Positions 34,961 through 42,733 of a DNA stretch of 64,000 nt are shown in pieces. The stretch's first letter is position 1. Each line of letters starts with the position of its first letter. The translations under genes and the position numbers were made by a program. The notes under the pieces were generated by a model. The model saw nothing but the letters and a program-made list of their open reading frames with translations, had not been told where the DNA came from and did not search any database. The DNA is from Pseudorhodoferax sp965279475 (lineage in GTDB: Bacteria > Pseudomonadota > Gammaproteobacteria > Burkholderiales > Burkholderiaceae_C): assembly GCA_965279475.1 (NCBI GenBank), contig CBDIIA010000002.1:1674001-1738000 (forward strand). The letters run 5' to 3'.

Positions 34961-35935
34961 CTACTCGATGGTCGCGCCGGACGACTTGACGATGGTGGCC
35001 GCGGTGTCCCAGTCGGCGCGCAGCAGTTTCTGGAAGTCGTCCGGGCTCATGCCCTTGGACTCGACGCCGAGCCGTGCAAAACGTTCCTGGATCGCCGGGT
35101 CCGCCAGCAGCTTGTTCATCGCGGCGTTGATCTTCTCGATCTCGGCGCGCGGCGTGCTGGCCGGCGCCAGCAGGCCGAACCACGAATCGAAGCTGTAGCC
35201 CGGCAGACCGCTCTCGGCTGCGGTCGGCAGCTCGGGCAGGAAACGCGAGCGCTCCTTGCCGGTGTAGGCGATGAACTTCACCCGCGGGTCGGTGCGGAAC
35301 TGCAGCACGCCAATGGTCGAGGACGTGACCGACTGCACGCGGCCGGCCAGCACCTCGTTGACCGCGTCGCCGGTCGACTTCATCGGGATGTGCTGCATCT
35401 GCGCACCGGCCGTGGCCAGGAACGACGCCATGCCCAGGTGCGTGGCGCTGCCGTTGCCGGCGGAAGCGTAGTTGTAGGCGCCGGGCTTGGCCTTGACCGC
35501 GGCGACGAACTCCTTGGTGTTGGCCGCGTTGAGTGCCGCCGACGCCATCACCACGTAACCCGAGTTGCCGAGGTAGGCGACGCCGACGAAGTCTTTCACC
35601 GGGTCGTAGCCCAGCTTCTTGTACATGTGGCCGGCGATGTTGTGGCTGGCCGCCGCCAGCACCAGCGTGTTGCCGTCGGCCGGGGCCTTGGCCACCATCG
35701 CCGTGCCGACCGTGCCACCGGCACCGGCGCGGTTCTCGACGACGACGCTGGCGCCCAGCGCCTGGCCCAGTTCGGCACTGAACGTGCGGGCGATCGTGTC
35801 CTGCACGGCGCCGGTGCCGTAGGGTACGACGAGATGGATGACACGCTGGGCCTGTGCCTGGCCGGCGCCCAGGGCCAGCACGGCACCGATGGCGAGAGCC
35901 GGCAAGGCGCGGCGGGAAAGACTGCTCAACTGCAT
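34961..35935 (-). CDS. TctC-family substrate-binding protein
   Basis: This 324-residue periplasmic receptor has a signal peptide ending AGQAQAQ, with a mature start of RVIHLVVPYGTGAVQDTIAR; VENRAGAGGTVGTAMVAKAP and SAGNGSATHLGMASFLAT are the ligand loops. The usual PFxAGG opening is changed to PYGTGAV here. It follows the M20 amidohydrolase gene on the same strand after 61 bases, so they may form a small operon in which the amidohydrolase acts on the imported compound. The ATG at 35935 is used; an upstream in-frame ATG at 35983 lacks a proper signal-peptide context. Confidence 0.92.
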   Translation of the reverse strand: MQLSSLSRRALPALAIGAVLALGAGQAQAQRVIHLVVPYGTGAVQDTIARTFSAELGQALGASVVVENRAGAGGTVGTAMVAKAPADGNTLVLAAASHNIAGHMYKKLGYDPVKDFVGVAYLGNSGYVVMASAALNAANTKEFVAAVKAKPGAYNYASAGNGSATHLGMASFLATAGAQMQHIPMKSTGDAVNEVLAGRVQSVTSSTIGVLQFRTDPRVKFIAYTGKERSRFLPELPTAAESGLPGYSFDSWFGLLAPASTPRAEIEKINAAMNKLLADPAIQERFARLGVESKGMSPDDFQKLLRADWDTAATIVKSSGATIE

Positions 35936-35996
35936 GGATAACTCCGTGGAAGGGAAGGGAGTAAGTTGCAAGATCGGGACCATCGCGGCCGGCTGC

Positions 35997-37202
35997 TCAC
36001 AGCGGCGGACGCATCCGGTCGAGCCAGCGTTCGACCAGCTTGACGAAATAACTCGCGCCGACCGGGATGATGTCGTCGTTGAAGTCGAACGAGGTGTTGT
36101 GGATGATGCAGGGCCCCGGGCCGTGGCCGTCCATCCGGTGGTCGCCGTCGCCGTTGCCGATGAAGGCGTAGCAGCCCGGCCGCGCCAGCAGCATGTGGGC
36201 GAAGTCTTCCGCCGCCATCACGCCCGGCAGATCGTCGATCACCATCGCGTCGCCGACCACCTCGCGCATCACGTTCGCGGCAAAACGCGCCTCGGCCGCA
36301 TGGTTCACCACCGGCGGCGAGGCACGGCGGAACATCACCTCGGCCGTGCACTGGTGCGCGGCGGCGATGTGCTCGGCCATGCCGCGCAGCCGGGCCTCGA
36401 TGCGGTCGAGCGCGTCGATCGAGAAGGTGCGCACGGTGCCGCCGACCGACGCCACGTCGGGGATGACGTTCGGCGCATCCGAGCCCTGCAGCTGCGTCAC
36501 GGCCAGCAGTGCCCGCTCGGTGCTCGCGATGGTGCGCGCGATCAGCGTCTGCAGCGCCTGCGCCAGCTCGACCACGGCCCCCACCGGGTCGATGCCGGTG
36601 TGCGGCATCGACGCATGCGTGCCGCGGCCGTGCATCGTCACCTTGTAGGTGTTGCTCGACGCCATCAGCGGGCCGGGGTTCAGCGCAAAGCTGCCGATCT
36701 GCCCGACGTTGAAGTTGTGCAGCGCGAACACCGCGTCGCAGGGGAAACGTTCGAACAGGCCGTCCTCGATCATCTTCTTCGCGCCGGCCTTGCCCATTTC
36801 CTCGGCCGGCTGGAAGATGAAGTGCACGGTGCCGTCGAAGTCATGCTGCTGCGACAGATGCCAGGCCGCGGCCAGCAGCATCGTCGTGTGGCCGTCGTGG
36901 CCGCAGGCGTGCATGCGCCCGTCGTGCGTGGAGCGGTGGCTGAACTGATTGGCTTCTTGCAGCGGCAGTGCGTCCATGTCGGCGCGCAGGCCGATCGTGC
37001 GGCCGCTGCTGCCGCGGCGCAGCACACCGACGACGCCGGTGCCGGCGATGTGGCGGTGCACCTCGATGCCCCATTCGGCCAGCAGCGCGGCAACCTTCTC
37101 GGAGGTGCGGTGTTCCTCGAAGCCCAGCTCGGGATGCGCGTGGATGTCGCGCCGGATGGCCTTGAACCGGCCGATGTCGGCGAAGCTGTCAACGAGGTGC
37201 AT
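35997..37202 (-). CDS. M20-family metal-dependent amidohydrolase (hippurate hydrolase/IAA-amino acid hydrolase type)
   Basis: This 401-residue peptidase-M20D-type hydrolase cleaves N-acyl amino acids or related amides. Motifs in order are IRRDIHAHPELGFEEHRTSE, GLRADMDALPLQE, the metal-binding MHACGHDGHTTMLL, HFIFQPAEEMGKAGAKKM and the later HNTSFDFNDDIIPVGA. These contain the expected Cys/His/Glu ligands. The dimerisation domain follows GRGTHASMPHTGIDPVGA. Start is the ATG at 37202, beginning MHLVDSFADIGRFK. The TctC receptor gene follows in the same direction. The precise amide is unknown. Confidence 0.92.
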   Translation of the reverse strand: MHLVDSFADIGRFKAIRRDIHAHPELGFEEHRTSEKVAALLAEWGIEVHRHIAGTGVVGVLRRGSSGRTIGLRADMDALPLQEANQFSHRSTHDGRMHACGHDGHTTMLLAAAWHLSQQHDFDGTVHFIFQPAEEMGKAGAKKMIEDGLFERFPCDAVFALHNFNVGQIGSFALNPGPLMASSNTYKVTMHGRGTHASMPHTGIDPVGAVVELAQALQTLIARTIASTERALLAVTQLQGSDAPNVIPDVASVGGTVRTFSIDALDRIEARLRGMAEHIAAAHQCTAEVMFRRASPPVVNHAAEARFAANVMREVVGDAMVIDDLPGVMAAEDFAHMLLARPGCYAFIGNGDGDHRMDGHGPGPCIIHNTSFDFNDDIIPVGASYFVKLVERWLDRMRPPL

Positions 37203-37320
37203 GGGAGGGGTGGTGAAAGGGGTCGAAAGATTCTCCCACGGGGAAACGGGCTTGCGGTGTGGCTTTGCGGCACACCCCCGCGAACAGGTGTGCCATGACC
37301 ATGCGTTGGCATGGACCGGT

Positions 37321-38244
37321 TCAGCCGCGCGGCACGGCCGGCACGCTCGCGACCGGCAGACACCACGCCTCGGTGAGCTTGTGGATCGTGGCCTGACTGA
37401 TGCGGGTGCGTTTGGTGCCGAGCGTGCCGTCGGCCGCCAGCCGGACGAAGACCTGGCGTTCGATGTCGATCTTGCGGAGCACCGGGGGCGGCTGCGGCAC
37501 CCAGGACGCACGCGTCGCGTAAAAGTGGTTCATCAGCCAGAGCACACGTTGCTGCAGCGCAGCCGTCGACGGCACCGGGCCGGCGTAGGCGCGCGCGGGA
37601 TCGATGTCGTCACGCGGCGGGCGCTCCTTCGCGGTCTCCCGCGCCCGCTTGGCGGCGGGCGTTGCCTTGACGCGGGTGGGCGCGGTTTTCGCATCCGCCT
37701 TTTGCGTGGCATGCCACAGCCATTCGGGCAGGTTGGACAAGGGGGCGGCGCTGCGTTTCTCGGCGTTCCACAGCGCGACCAGGTAGTGCAGCAGGGAGCG
37801 TGGAATGCGCACGTTGTCGAAGTCGACCTGGACCGGCTCCTCGAACCATTCACTGCCCCGCTCGCTCGCATTCTGAAACCAGGGCTGGTCGGTCTGCGTT
37901 CTACCCTCGGTCCAGAGCTCGCGCACCTGGAATGGGTAGACGATCGCCAGATGCCGATGCATGGGCGCGATCTGCGGCGGGCTACCGTCGAACATGCCGG
38001 ACGGGTAGAGCACGGTCCTGGCGTCGGCCGGCACGATCGCGCGCAATTGCACGGCGCAGTGCAAGACGAGCAAAAAGAAATCGAACCGGGTCCAGCAATG
38101 CCCGGTGGCCGCACTCAGGCTGTCAAGCGCGTCTGTCAATACGACGGGGTGGGCGTTGTCCATGGTGGTGTGGTGGCTGCCAACAAGACCATTCATCCAG
38201 ATGCAGGGCGCTGCGTTGTCTTTCGCACGGGGACTACCCATCAT
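37321..38244 (-). CDS. hypothetical protein, not recognised
   Basis: This open frame of about 307 codons has no recognised family. Residues read from the ATG at 38244 include a Trp/Phe-rich part (HCWTRFDFFLLVLHCAVQL), an acidic middle (EWFEEPVQVDFDNV), a basic Ala/Lys linker (ATPAAKRARETAKERPPRDD) and a C-terminal part ending WCLPVASVPAVPRG. KRTRISQATIHKLTEAW near the end resembles a helix-turn-helix-like pattern, but only weakly. Other possible starts are 38196 and 38163; a longer frame to 38397 overlaps the lrp gene and is unlikely. Coding character is moderate. The region upstream of 38244 is AT-rich and may hold a promoter. Confidence 0.55.
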   Translation of the reverse strand: MMGSPRAKDNAAPCIWMNGLVGSHHTTMDNAHPVVLTDALDSLSAATGHCWTRFDFFLLVLHCAVQLRAIVPADARTVLYPSGMFDGSPPQIAPMHRHLAIVYPFQVRELWTEGRTQTDQPWFQNASERGSEWFEEPVQVDFDNVRIPRSLLHYLVALWNAEKRSAAPLSNLPEWLWHATQKADAKTAPTRVKATPAAKRARETAKERPPRDDIDPARAYAGPVPSTAALQQRVLWLMNHFYATRASWVPQPPPVLRKIDIERQVFVRLAADGTLGTKRTRISQATIHKLTEAWCLPVASVPAVPRG

Positions 38245-38318
38245 CGGCCCATTTCGCAGGACCGATTCCCCCGCGGGCACTGTAGATACGAAACTGCTTG
38301 TAACTATGATGTTGACTG

Positions 38319-38331
38319 AATAACGGTTATT
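38319..38331. other. short perfect inverted repeat at the end of the lrp gene
   Basis: AATAAC, one base and GTTATT form a perfect palindrome that includes the stop codon of the lrp gene. It sits in an AT-rich patch (38285-38335) upstream of the hypothetical gene. It could be a regulator site or part of a weak terminator; nothing more can be said. Confidence 0.3.
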
Positions 38332-38866
38332 TGTGCGCGGAATGATGCAGGTCTGACGCGTTTTTGCCACGTCGCAGCCCTGCCGGACCGCGCGCAAGCT
38401 CCGCGGCTGGCAGCGGCAACGCCGTCTTGTAGCGCACCTGCTTCAGCGCGAAGCTGGAGCGGATCTTCTCGATGCCGGGAATCGGCGTCAGCTGCTCGAG
38501 GATGAATTTCTCCAGTGCGCCGATGTCCGCGACGGCGATGCGGATCAGGTAGTCGCTGTCGCCGGTCATCAGGTAACACTCCATCACCTCGTCGTGCTCG
38601 ATGATGCGCCGCTCGAATTCGGCCAGCGATTCCTTGTTCTGGCTCTTCAGGCTGATCGAGATGAACACCGACAGCCCCAGGCCCAGCGCAGCGGCGTTGG
38701 CCAGCGCCACGTAGCGATCGATCACGCCCGCGGCCTCCAGCGCCTTGACGCGTGCCAGGCAGGGCGAAGGCGACAGATGCACCCGCCGCGCCAGTTCGAC
38801 GTTCGACAGCGCGCCATCGCGCTGCAACTGGTCCAGGATGCGAAGGTCGATGGCTGAGAGTTTCAT
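38327..38866 (-). CDS. Lrp/AsnC-family transcriptional regulator
   Basis: This 179-residue feast/famine regulator has an N-terminal helix-turn-helix (LSAIDLRILDQLQRDGALSN and VELARRVHLSPSPCLARVKA) and a C-terminal RAM ligand domain (VFISISLKSQNKESLAEFER, VMECYLMTGDSDYLIRIAV, IPGIEKIRSSFALKQVRYKT). The residues match Lrp/MdeR-like regulators. It is divergent from the AceE-type dehydrogenase, and no other gene lies between them. In Pseudomonas putida the regulator MdeR precedes mdeA (methionine gamma-lyase) and mdeB, an AceE-like 2-keto acid dehydrogenase; here only the E1 part is present. Start ATG 38866; an ATG at 38875 would add three residues. Confidence 0.9.
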   Translation of the reverse strand: MKLSAIDLRILDQLQRDGALSNVELARRVHLSPSPCLARVKALEAAGVIDRYVALANAAALGLGLSVFISISLKSQNKESLAEFERRIIEHDEVMECYLMTGDSDYLIRIAVADIGALEKFILEQLTPIPGIEKIRSSFALKQVRYKTALPLPAAELARGPAGLRRGKNASDLHHSAHK

Positions 38867-38969
38867 CTGCTGCATTTCTGAGATTTTGCGGCATGAAGTG
38901 CCTGCTTGTGTGATGTTCTCTTGACGGATCGGCAGCCAATTCTGTGCGTACCTGCTTAAAGTGCGGAAG

Positions 38970-41693
38970 ATGAACGCACCCTTGCTCCCCTCGAATCTGT
39001 TGCCCGCGCCTGCCATCGATACCGATCCGGACGAGACGGCCGAATGGCGTGCCGCGCTGCTGGCGCTGGTCGCCACGCAGGGCCCCGAACGCGCGCGCTT
39101 CATGCTCGACGAACTGGCACGCCTGGCGCGCAGCCAGCGCGTGGGCTGGGTGCCCGAGCTCAACACGCCCTACGTCAACACCATCGCGGTCGAGCGGCAA
39201 CCGGTGTTCCCCGGCGATCTGGCCATCGAGGAGCGGCTGGGCTCGCTGATGCGCTGGAACGCGCTGGCGATGGTGGTGCGCGCGAACCAGGCGTATGGCG
39301 AACTGGGCGGGCACATCGCCAGTTACGCCAGCGCGGCCGATCTGTTCGAGGTCGGGTTCAACCATTTCTTCCATGCACGGAGCGCCGCAGCGCTGGGCCG
39401 CCCCGAGCAAGGCGGCGCCCCCTCGGGGGGCAGCGCAGCACACGCAGTGGCCAGCGTGGGGGCACCGTCCCAACACCGTGGAGATCTGGTGTTCTTCCAG
39501 CCACACTCCGCGCCCGGCGTCTATGCAAGAGCCTTTTTAGAAGGCCGGCTGACCGAGCAGGACCTGATGCACTACCGGCAGGAGCTGACCGCGCCGGCCC
39601 GGGGCGCGCGCGGCCTGTCGAGTTACCCGCACCCGTGGCTGATGCCCGACTTCTGGCAGTTCCCCACCGGCTCGATGGGCATCGGCCCGATCAGTTCGAT
39701 CTACCACGCGCGGTTCATGCGGTACCTCACGCACCGGCAGCTGCTCGACTGCAATAACCGCAAGGTGTGGGGCGTGTTCGGCGACGGCGAGATGGACGAG
39801 CCCGAGTCGATGAGCGCGCTGACGCTGGCCGCGCGCGAGGGACTGGACAACCTGGTGTGGGTCGTCAACTGCAACCTGCAGCGGCTCGATGGCCCGGTGC
39901 GCGGCAACGGCCGCATCATCGACGAGCTGGAGAAGTTGTTCGCCGGCGCCGGCTGGAACGTGATCAAGCTGGTGTGGGGCAGCGACTGGGACGGCCTGTT
40001 CGCGCGCGACCATGAGGGCGCCCTGGCCCGCGCCTTCGCCCACACGGTCGACGGCCAGATGCAGACCTTCGCCGCCAAGGACGGGCGCTACAACCGCGAG
40101 CATTTCTTCGGCCAGAACCCTGAGCTGGCGCGGCTGGCCCAGGGCATGACCGACGAGCAGATCGACCGGCTGCGGCGTGGCGGGCACGACCTGGTGAAGA
40201 TCCATGCGGCTTATGCCGCAGCGGCTGCGCACCAGGGCCAGCCGACCGTGATCCTGGCGCACACCAAGAAGGGCTACGGCATGGGCTCGGCCGGCCAGGG
40301 CCGCATGACCACACATTCGCAGAAGAAGTTCGACGAGACCGATCTCGTGGCCTTCCGCAACCGCTTCGACCTGCCGCTGAGCGATGCGCAGGTGACCTCG
40401 CTCAGCTTCTACAAACCGGCCGACGACAGCCCCGAGATGTTGTACCTGCACGCGCGCCGCGCCGCGCTGGGCGGCTATTTGCCGAAACGCGAGACGGTGT
40501 GCGACGCGATCGCCATGCCTGATCTGGCCAGCTACGCGCAGTTCGCGCTGGCCGCCGACGGCAAGGAGATGAGCACCACGATGGCCTTCGTGCGCCTTCT
40601 CGGCAGCCTGCTCAAGCACGACAGCCTGGGCCCGCGCATCGTGCCCATCGTCGCCGACGAGGCGCGCACCTTCGGCATGGCCAACCTGTTCAAGCAGGTC
40701 GGCATCTACTCGAGCGTGGGCCAGCGCTACGCTCCGGAAGACATCGGCTCGGTGCTGAGCTACCGCGAGGCGATGGACGGGCAGATCCTGGAAGAAGGTA
40801 TCAGCGAGGCCGGCGCCATCGCCAGCTGGACGGCCGCCGCCACCGCCTACAGCGTGCACGGCCTGACCATGCTGCCGTTCTACATCTACTACTCGATGTT
40901 CGGCTTCCAGCGCGTGGGCGACCAGATCTGGGCCGCCGCCGACCAGCGGCCGCGCGGCTTTCTGCTCGGCGCCACGTCGGGCCGCACCACGCTGGGCGGC
41001 GAGGGCCTGCAGCACCAGGACGGCAGCAGCCACCTGATCGCCGCCACCATCCCCAACTGCAAGGCCTACGACCCGGCCTTTGCCGGCGAGATGGCGGTGA
41101 TCGTCGACCGCGGCATCCGCGAGATGGTGGTCGAGCAGCAGGACGTCTTCTACTACGTCACGCTGATGAACGAGAACTACGCCCAGCCGAGCCTGCCCGA
41201 GGGCGCGGCCGAAGACGTGGTCCGTGGCTGCTACAGGTTTGCGCACTATCCGGCCGTTGCCTCCGGCGGCGCGACGCGCGCAACGACTCTGCTCGGCTCC
41301 GGCGCCATCCTCACTGAGGTGATCAAGGCGGCCGAGCTACTGGCGGCGCAGGGCATTGCGGTCGACGTGTTCAGTGTCACCAGCTGGAGCGAACTGGCGC
41401 GCGACGGCGCGGCACGCCAGCAGCGCGCGCTGGCCGGCGAGGCGGATGTAGGCTTGCCCTTCATCACCCGGCAATTGTCGGCCAGCGCCGGTCCGGTGAT
41501 TGCCGCCACCGACTATGTGCGGGCGGTCCCTGAAAGCGTGCGGGCGTTCCTGCCCGTGGGCCGGCCCTATCTGACGCTGGGCACGGACGGCTTCGGCCGC
41601 AGCGACACCCGCGCTGCGTTGAGAGACTTCTTCGGCGTCGATGCGCAGGCCATCGTGCGGGCGGCATTGCACAGCCTCGCCGAAGCCGCCTGA
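38970..41693 (+). CDS. AceE-type 2-oxoacid dehydrogenase E1 (MdeB-like), with internal repeat insertion
   Basis: This 907-residue homodimeric E1 component decarboxylates pyruvate or 2-oxobutyrate with ThDP. Conserved blocks are GHIASYASAADLFEVGFNHFF, GPISSIYHARFMRYLTHRQL, the ThDP motif GDGEMDEPES ... NLQRLDG, and ATSGRTTLGGEGLQHQDG. There is no aceF or lpd nearby, and an Lrp gene is divergent, as in mdeR-mdeB, so a 2-oxobutyrate dehydrogenase role is possible. Residues about 138-170 (39381-39479) replace a short loop found in E. coli AceE and derive from a palindromic repeat; the frame is kept. Both sides of the insertion match AceE well (FNHFFHAR and GDLVFFQPH). Confidence 0.9.
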   Translation: MNAPLLPSNLLPAPAIDTDPDETAEWRAALLALVATQGPERARFMLDELARLARSQRVGWVPELNTPYVNTIAVERQPVFPGDLAIEERLGSLMRWNALAMVVRANQAYGELGGHIASYASAADLFEVGFNHFFHARSAAALGRPEQGGAPSGGSAAHAVASVGAPSQHRGDLVFFQPHSAPGVYARAFLEGRLTEQDLMHYRQELTAPARGARGLSSYPHPWLMPDFWQFPTGSMGIGPISSIYHARFMRYLTHRQLLDCNNRKVWGVFGDGEMDEPESMSALTLAAREGLDNLVWVVNCNLQRLDGPVRGNGRIIDELEKLFAGAGWNVIKLVWGSDWDGLFARDHEGALARAFAHTVDGQMQTFAAKDGRYNREHFFGQNPELARLAQGMTDEQIDRLRRGGHDLVKIHAAYAAAAAHQGQPTVILAHTKKGYGMGSAGQGRMTTHSQKKFDETDLVAFRNRFDLPLSDAQVTSLSFYKPADDSPEMLYLHARRAALGGYLPKRETVCDAIAMPDLASYAQFALAADGKEMSTTMAFVRLLGSLLKHDSLGPRIVPIVADEARTFGMANLFKQVGIYSSVGQRYAPEDIGSVLSYREAMDGQILEEGISEAGAIASWTAAATAYSVHGLTMLPFYIYYSMFGFQRVGDQIWAAADQRPRGFLLGATSGRTTLGGEGLQHQDGSSHLIAATIPNCKAYDPAFAGEMAVIVDRGIREMVVEQQDVFYYVTLMNENYAQPSLPEGAAEDVVRGCYRFAHYPAVASGGATRATTLLGSGAILTEVIKAAELLAAQGIAVDVFSVTSWSELARDGAARQQRALAGEADVGLPFITRQLSASAGPVIAATDYVRAVPESVRAFLPVGRPYLTLGTDGFGRSDTRAALRDFFGVDAQAIVRAALHSLAEAA
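39381..39470 (+). repeat. palindromic repeat copy D inserted in frame in the E1 gene
   Basis: Within the E1 coding sequence is GGGCCGCCCCGAGCAAGG, then a palindromic centre GGCGCCCCCTCGGGGGGCAG, then ACACGCAGTGGCCAGCGTGG. It is read as about 30 extra residues rich in Ala, Gly, Ser and Pro. The centre and the ACACGCAGTG block are shared with copies B and C; the left arm is shared with copy E. Confidence 0.72.
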
Positions 41694-41858
41694 GTCTGCG
41701 CGCGCGTCCCGCGCATCGTTCGCCGGGCGCGCCGCCGGGCTTGGCATGTATCACGCGGGCCGCCGAGTAGCGCGGCATCCAGGTCTCGGATGTTGCCCCG
41801 CGTGCGTGGGCCGATGCGCGTCAGTCGACCTTGATGCCGCGTACGCCGATACAGCAAA

Positions 41859-41882
41859 CGCTCGAAGCGCTCGGTTCGAGCG
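41859..41882. terminator. 8-bp stem-loop between convergent genes
   Basis: CGCTCGAA, an eight-base loop and TTCGAGCG form a perfect stem in the 198-base gap between the E1 gene and the convergent hydratase gene. It lacks a T-run, so a bidirectional terminator is only possible, not shown. The rest of the gap holds no clear gene. Confidence 0.35.
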
Positions 41883-41891
41883 ACGCTGCCG

Positions 41892-42719
41892 CTACACGAA
41901 CGTGGCGTCGAGCGGCGCCAGGTCCAGCCCCGCGACCGACAGGGTCCAGCGCTGGCCGGCTGCGATGTCCTGCGGTGTGGTCAGCGTGCCGGTCGTGATG
42001 ATCTCGCCGGCCTCCAGGGGCCGGGCGGCCGGGTCGGCTGCCAGCAGCCGCACCAGCGCGGCGAGCGCCGCCAGCGGATGGCCCAGCGTCAGAGCGCCGC
42101 GGCCCGTGGCCACGACGTCGCCGTCCCTGGCCAGCGTCACTTCGCACGCCGCCAGTTGCGGCACCACGGCGCCATGCGTTTGCGCGTCCGGGCGATAGGG
42201 TGTGCCGACGACCAGCGCGTAGTGCACACCGAAGTCGGCCACCGCTTCGGCGGCCTTGAACTTCCAGCCCGCATAGTGCGAGTCGATGATCTCGAAGCAG
42301 GGCGCGATCCACTCGATGCATTCCATCAACTGCGCCGGTTCCAGGCGCGCCGGGTCGGGCACCTGGCGCAGGCAGAAACCGATCTCCGGTTCGATGCGCG
42401 CCGCGGTGGCGGCGCCCAGATCGACCCGCGCCGGCATGCCTGCCGCGTGGACCAGGCCGCTGTCGTACACATGGCCCCAGATCGGTCCGTCGGTCTCCAG
42501 CGCGGCCCAGCCGGCCGGGTTGGTCATGCCGACCTTGCGGCCGACCACACGCTCGCCGCGGGGCACGCGTTCGGCCGCGATCGCATGGGCCACCGCATAC
42601 CCGTCGCGCACCGACCAGCCCGGGTGGCGTGCCGACAGAGAGGGCACGGTGGTGCGTGCGGCGCGGGCGGCCGCCAGTTCGCGCGCGATGGCGTCGATGT
42701 CGAAGGTGGAGTCGGGCAT
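41892..42719 (-). CDS. 2-keto-4-pentenoate hydratase family protein
   Basis: This 275-residue hydratase of the MhpD/FAA-hydrolase-like superfamily adds water to 2-hydroxypenta-2,4-dienoate-type products, a late step of meta-cleavage degradation. Family features are VVGRKVGMTNPAGWA, GHVYDSGLVH, the metal-ligand block ARIEPEIGFCL, and IIDSHYAGWKFKAAEAVAD. ALTLGHPLAALAALV and TTGTLTTPQDIAAGQRW follow. No other meta-cleavage genes are nearby, so its pathway is not clear. It ends a minus-strand pair with the helicase gene, whose stop lies 14 bases before its start. The start is the ATG at 42719. Confidence 0.88.
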   Translation of the reverse strand: MPDSTFDIDAIARELAAARAARTTVPSLSARHPGWSVRDGYAVAHAIAAERVPRGERVVGRKVGMTNPAGWAALETDGPIWGHVYDSGLVHAAGMPARVDLGAATAARIEPEIGFCLRQVPDPARLEPAQLMECIEWIAPCFEIIDSHYAGWKFKAAEAVADFGVHYALVVGTPYRPDAQTHGAVVPQLAACEVTLARDGDVVATGRGALTLGHPLAALAALVRLLAADPAARPLEAGEIITTGTLTTPQDIAAGQRWTLSVAGLDLAPLDATFV

Positions 42720-42733
42720 GGTGTGTGGTGGAG

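Noticed and set aside
41694..41891. A possible gene tail on the minus strand ending IGVRGIKVD at 41821
   Set aside because: The ending resembles tails of some catabolic or TctC proteins, but the frame upstream runs through the hydratase gene in another frame and gives no family; too short to call a pseudogene.
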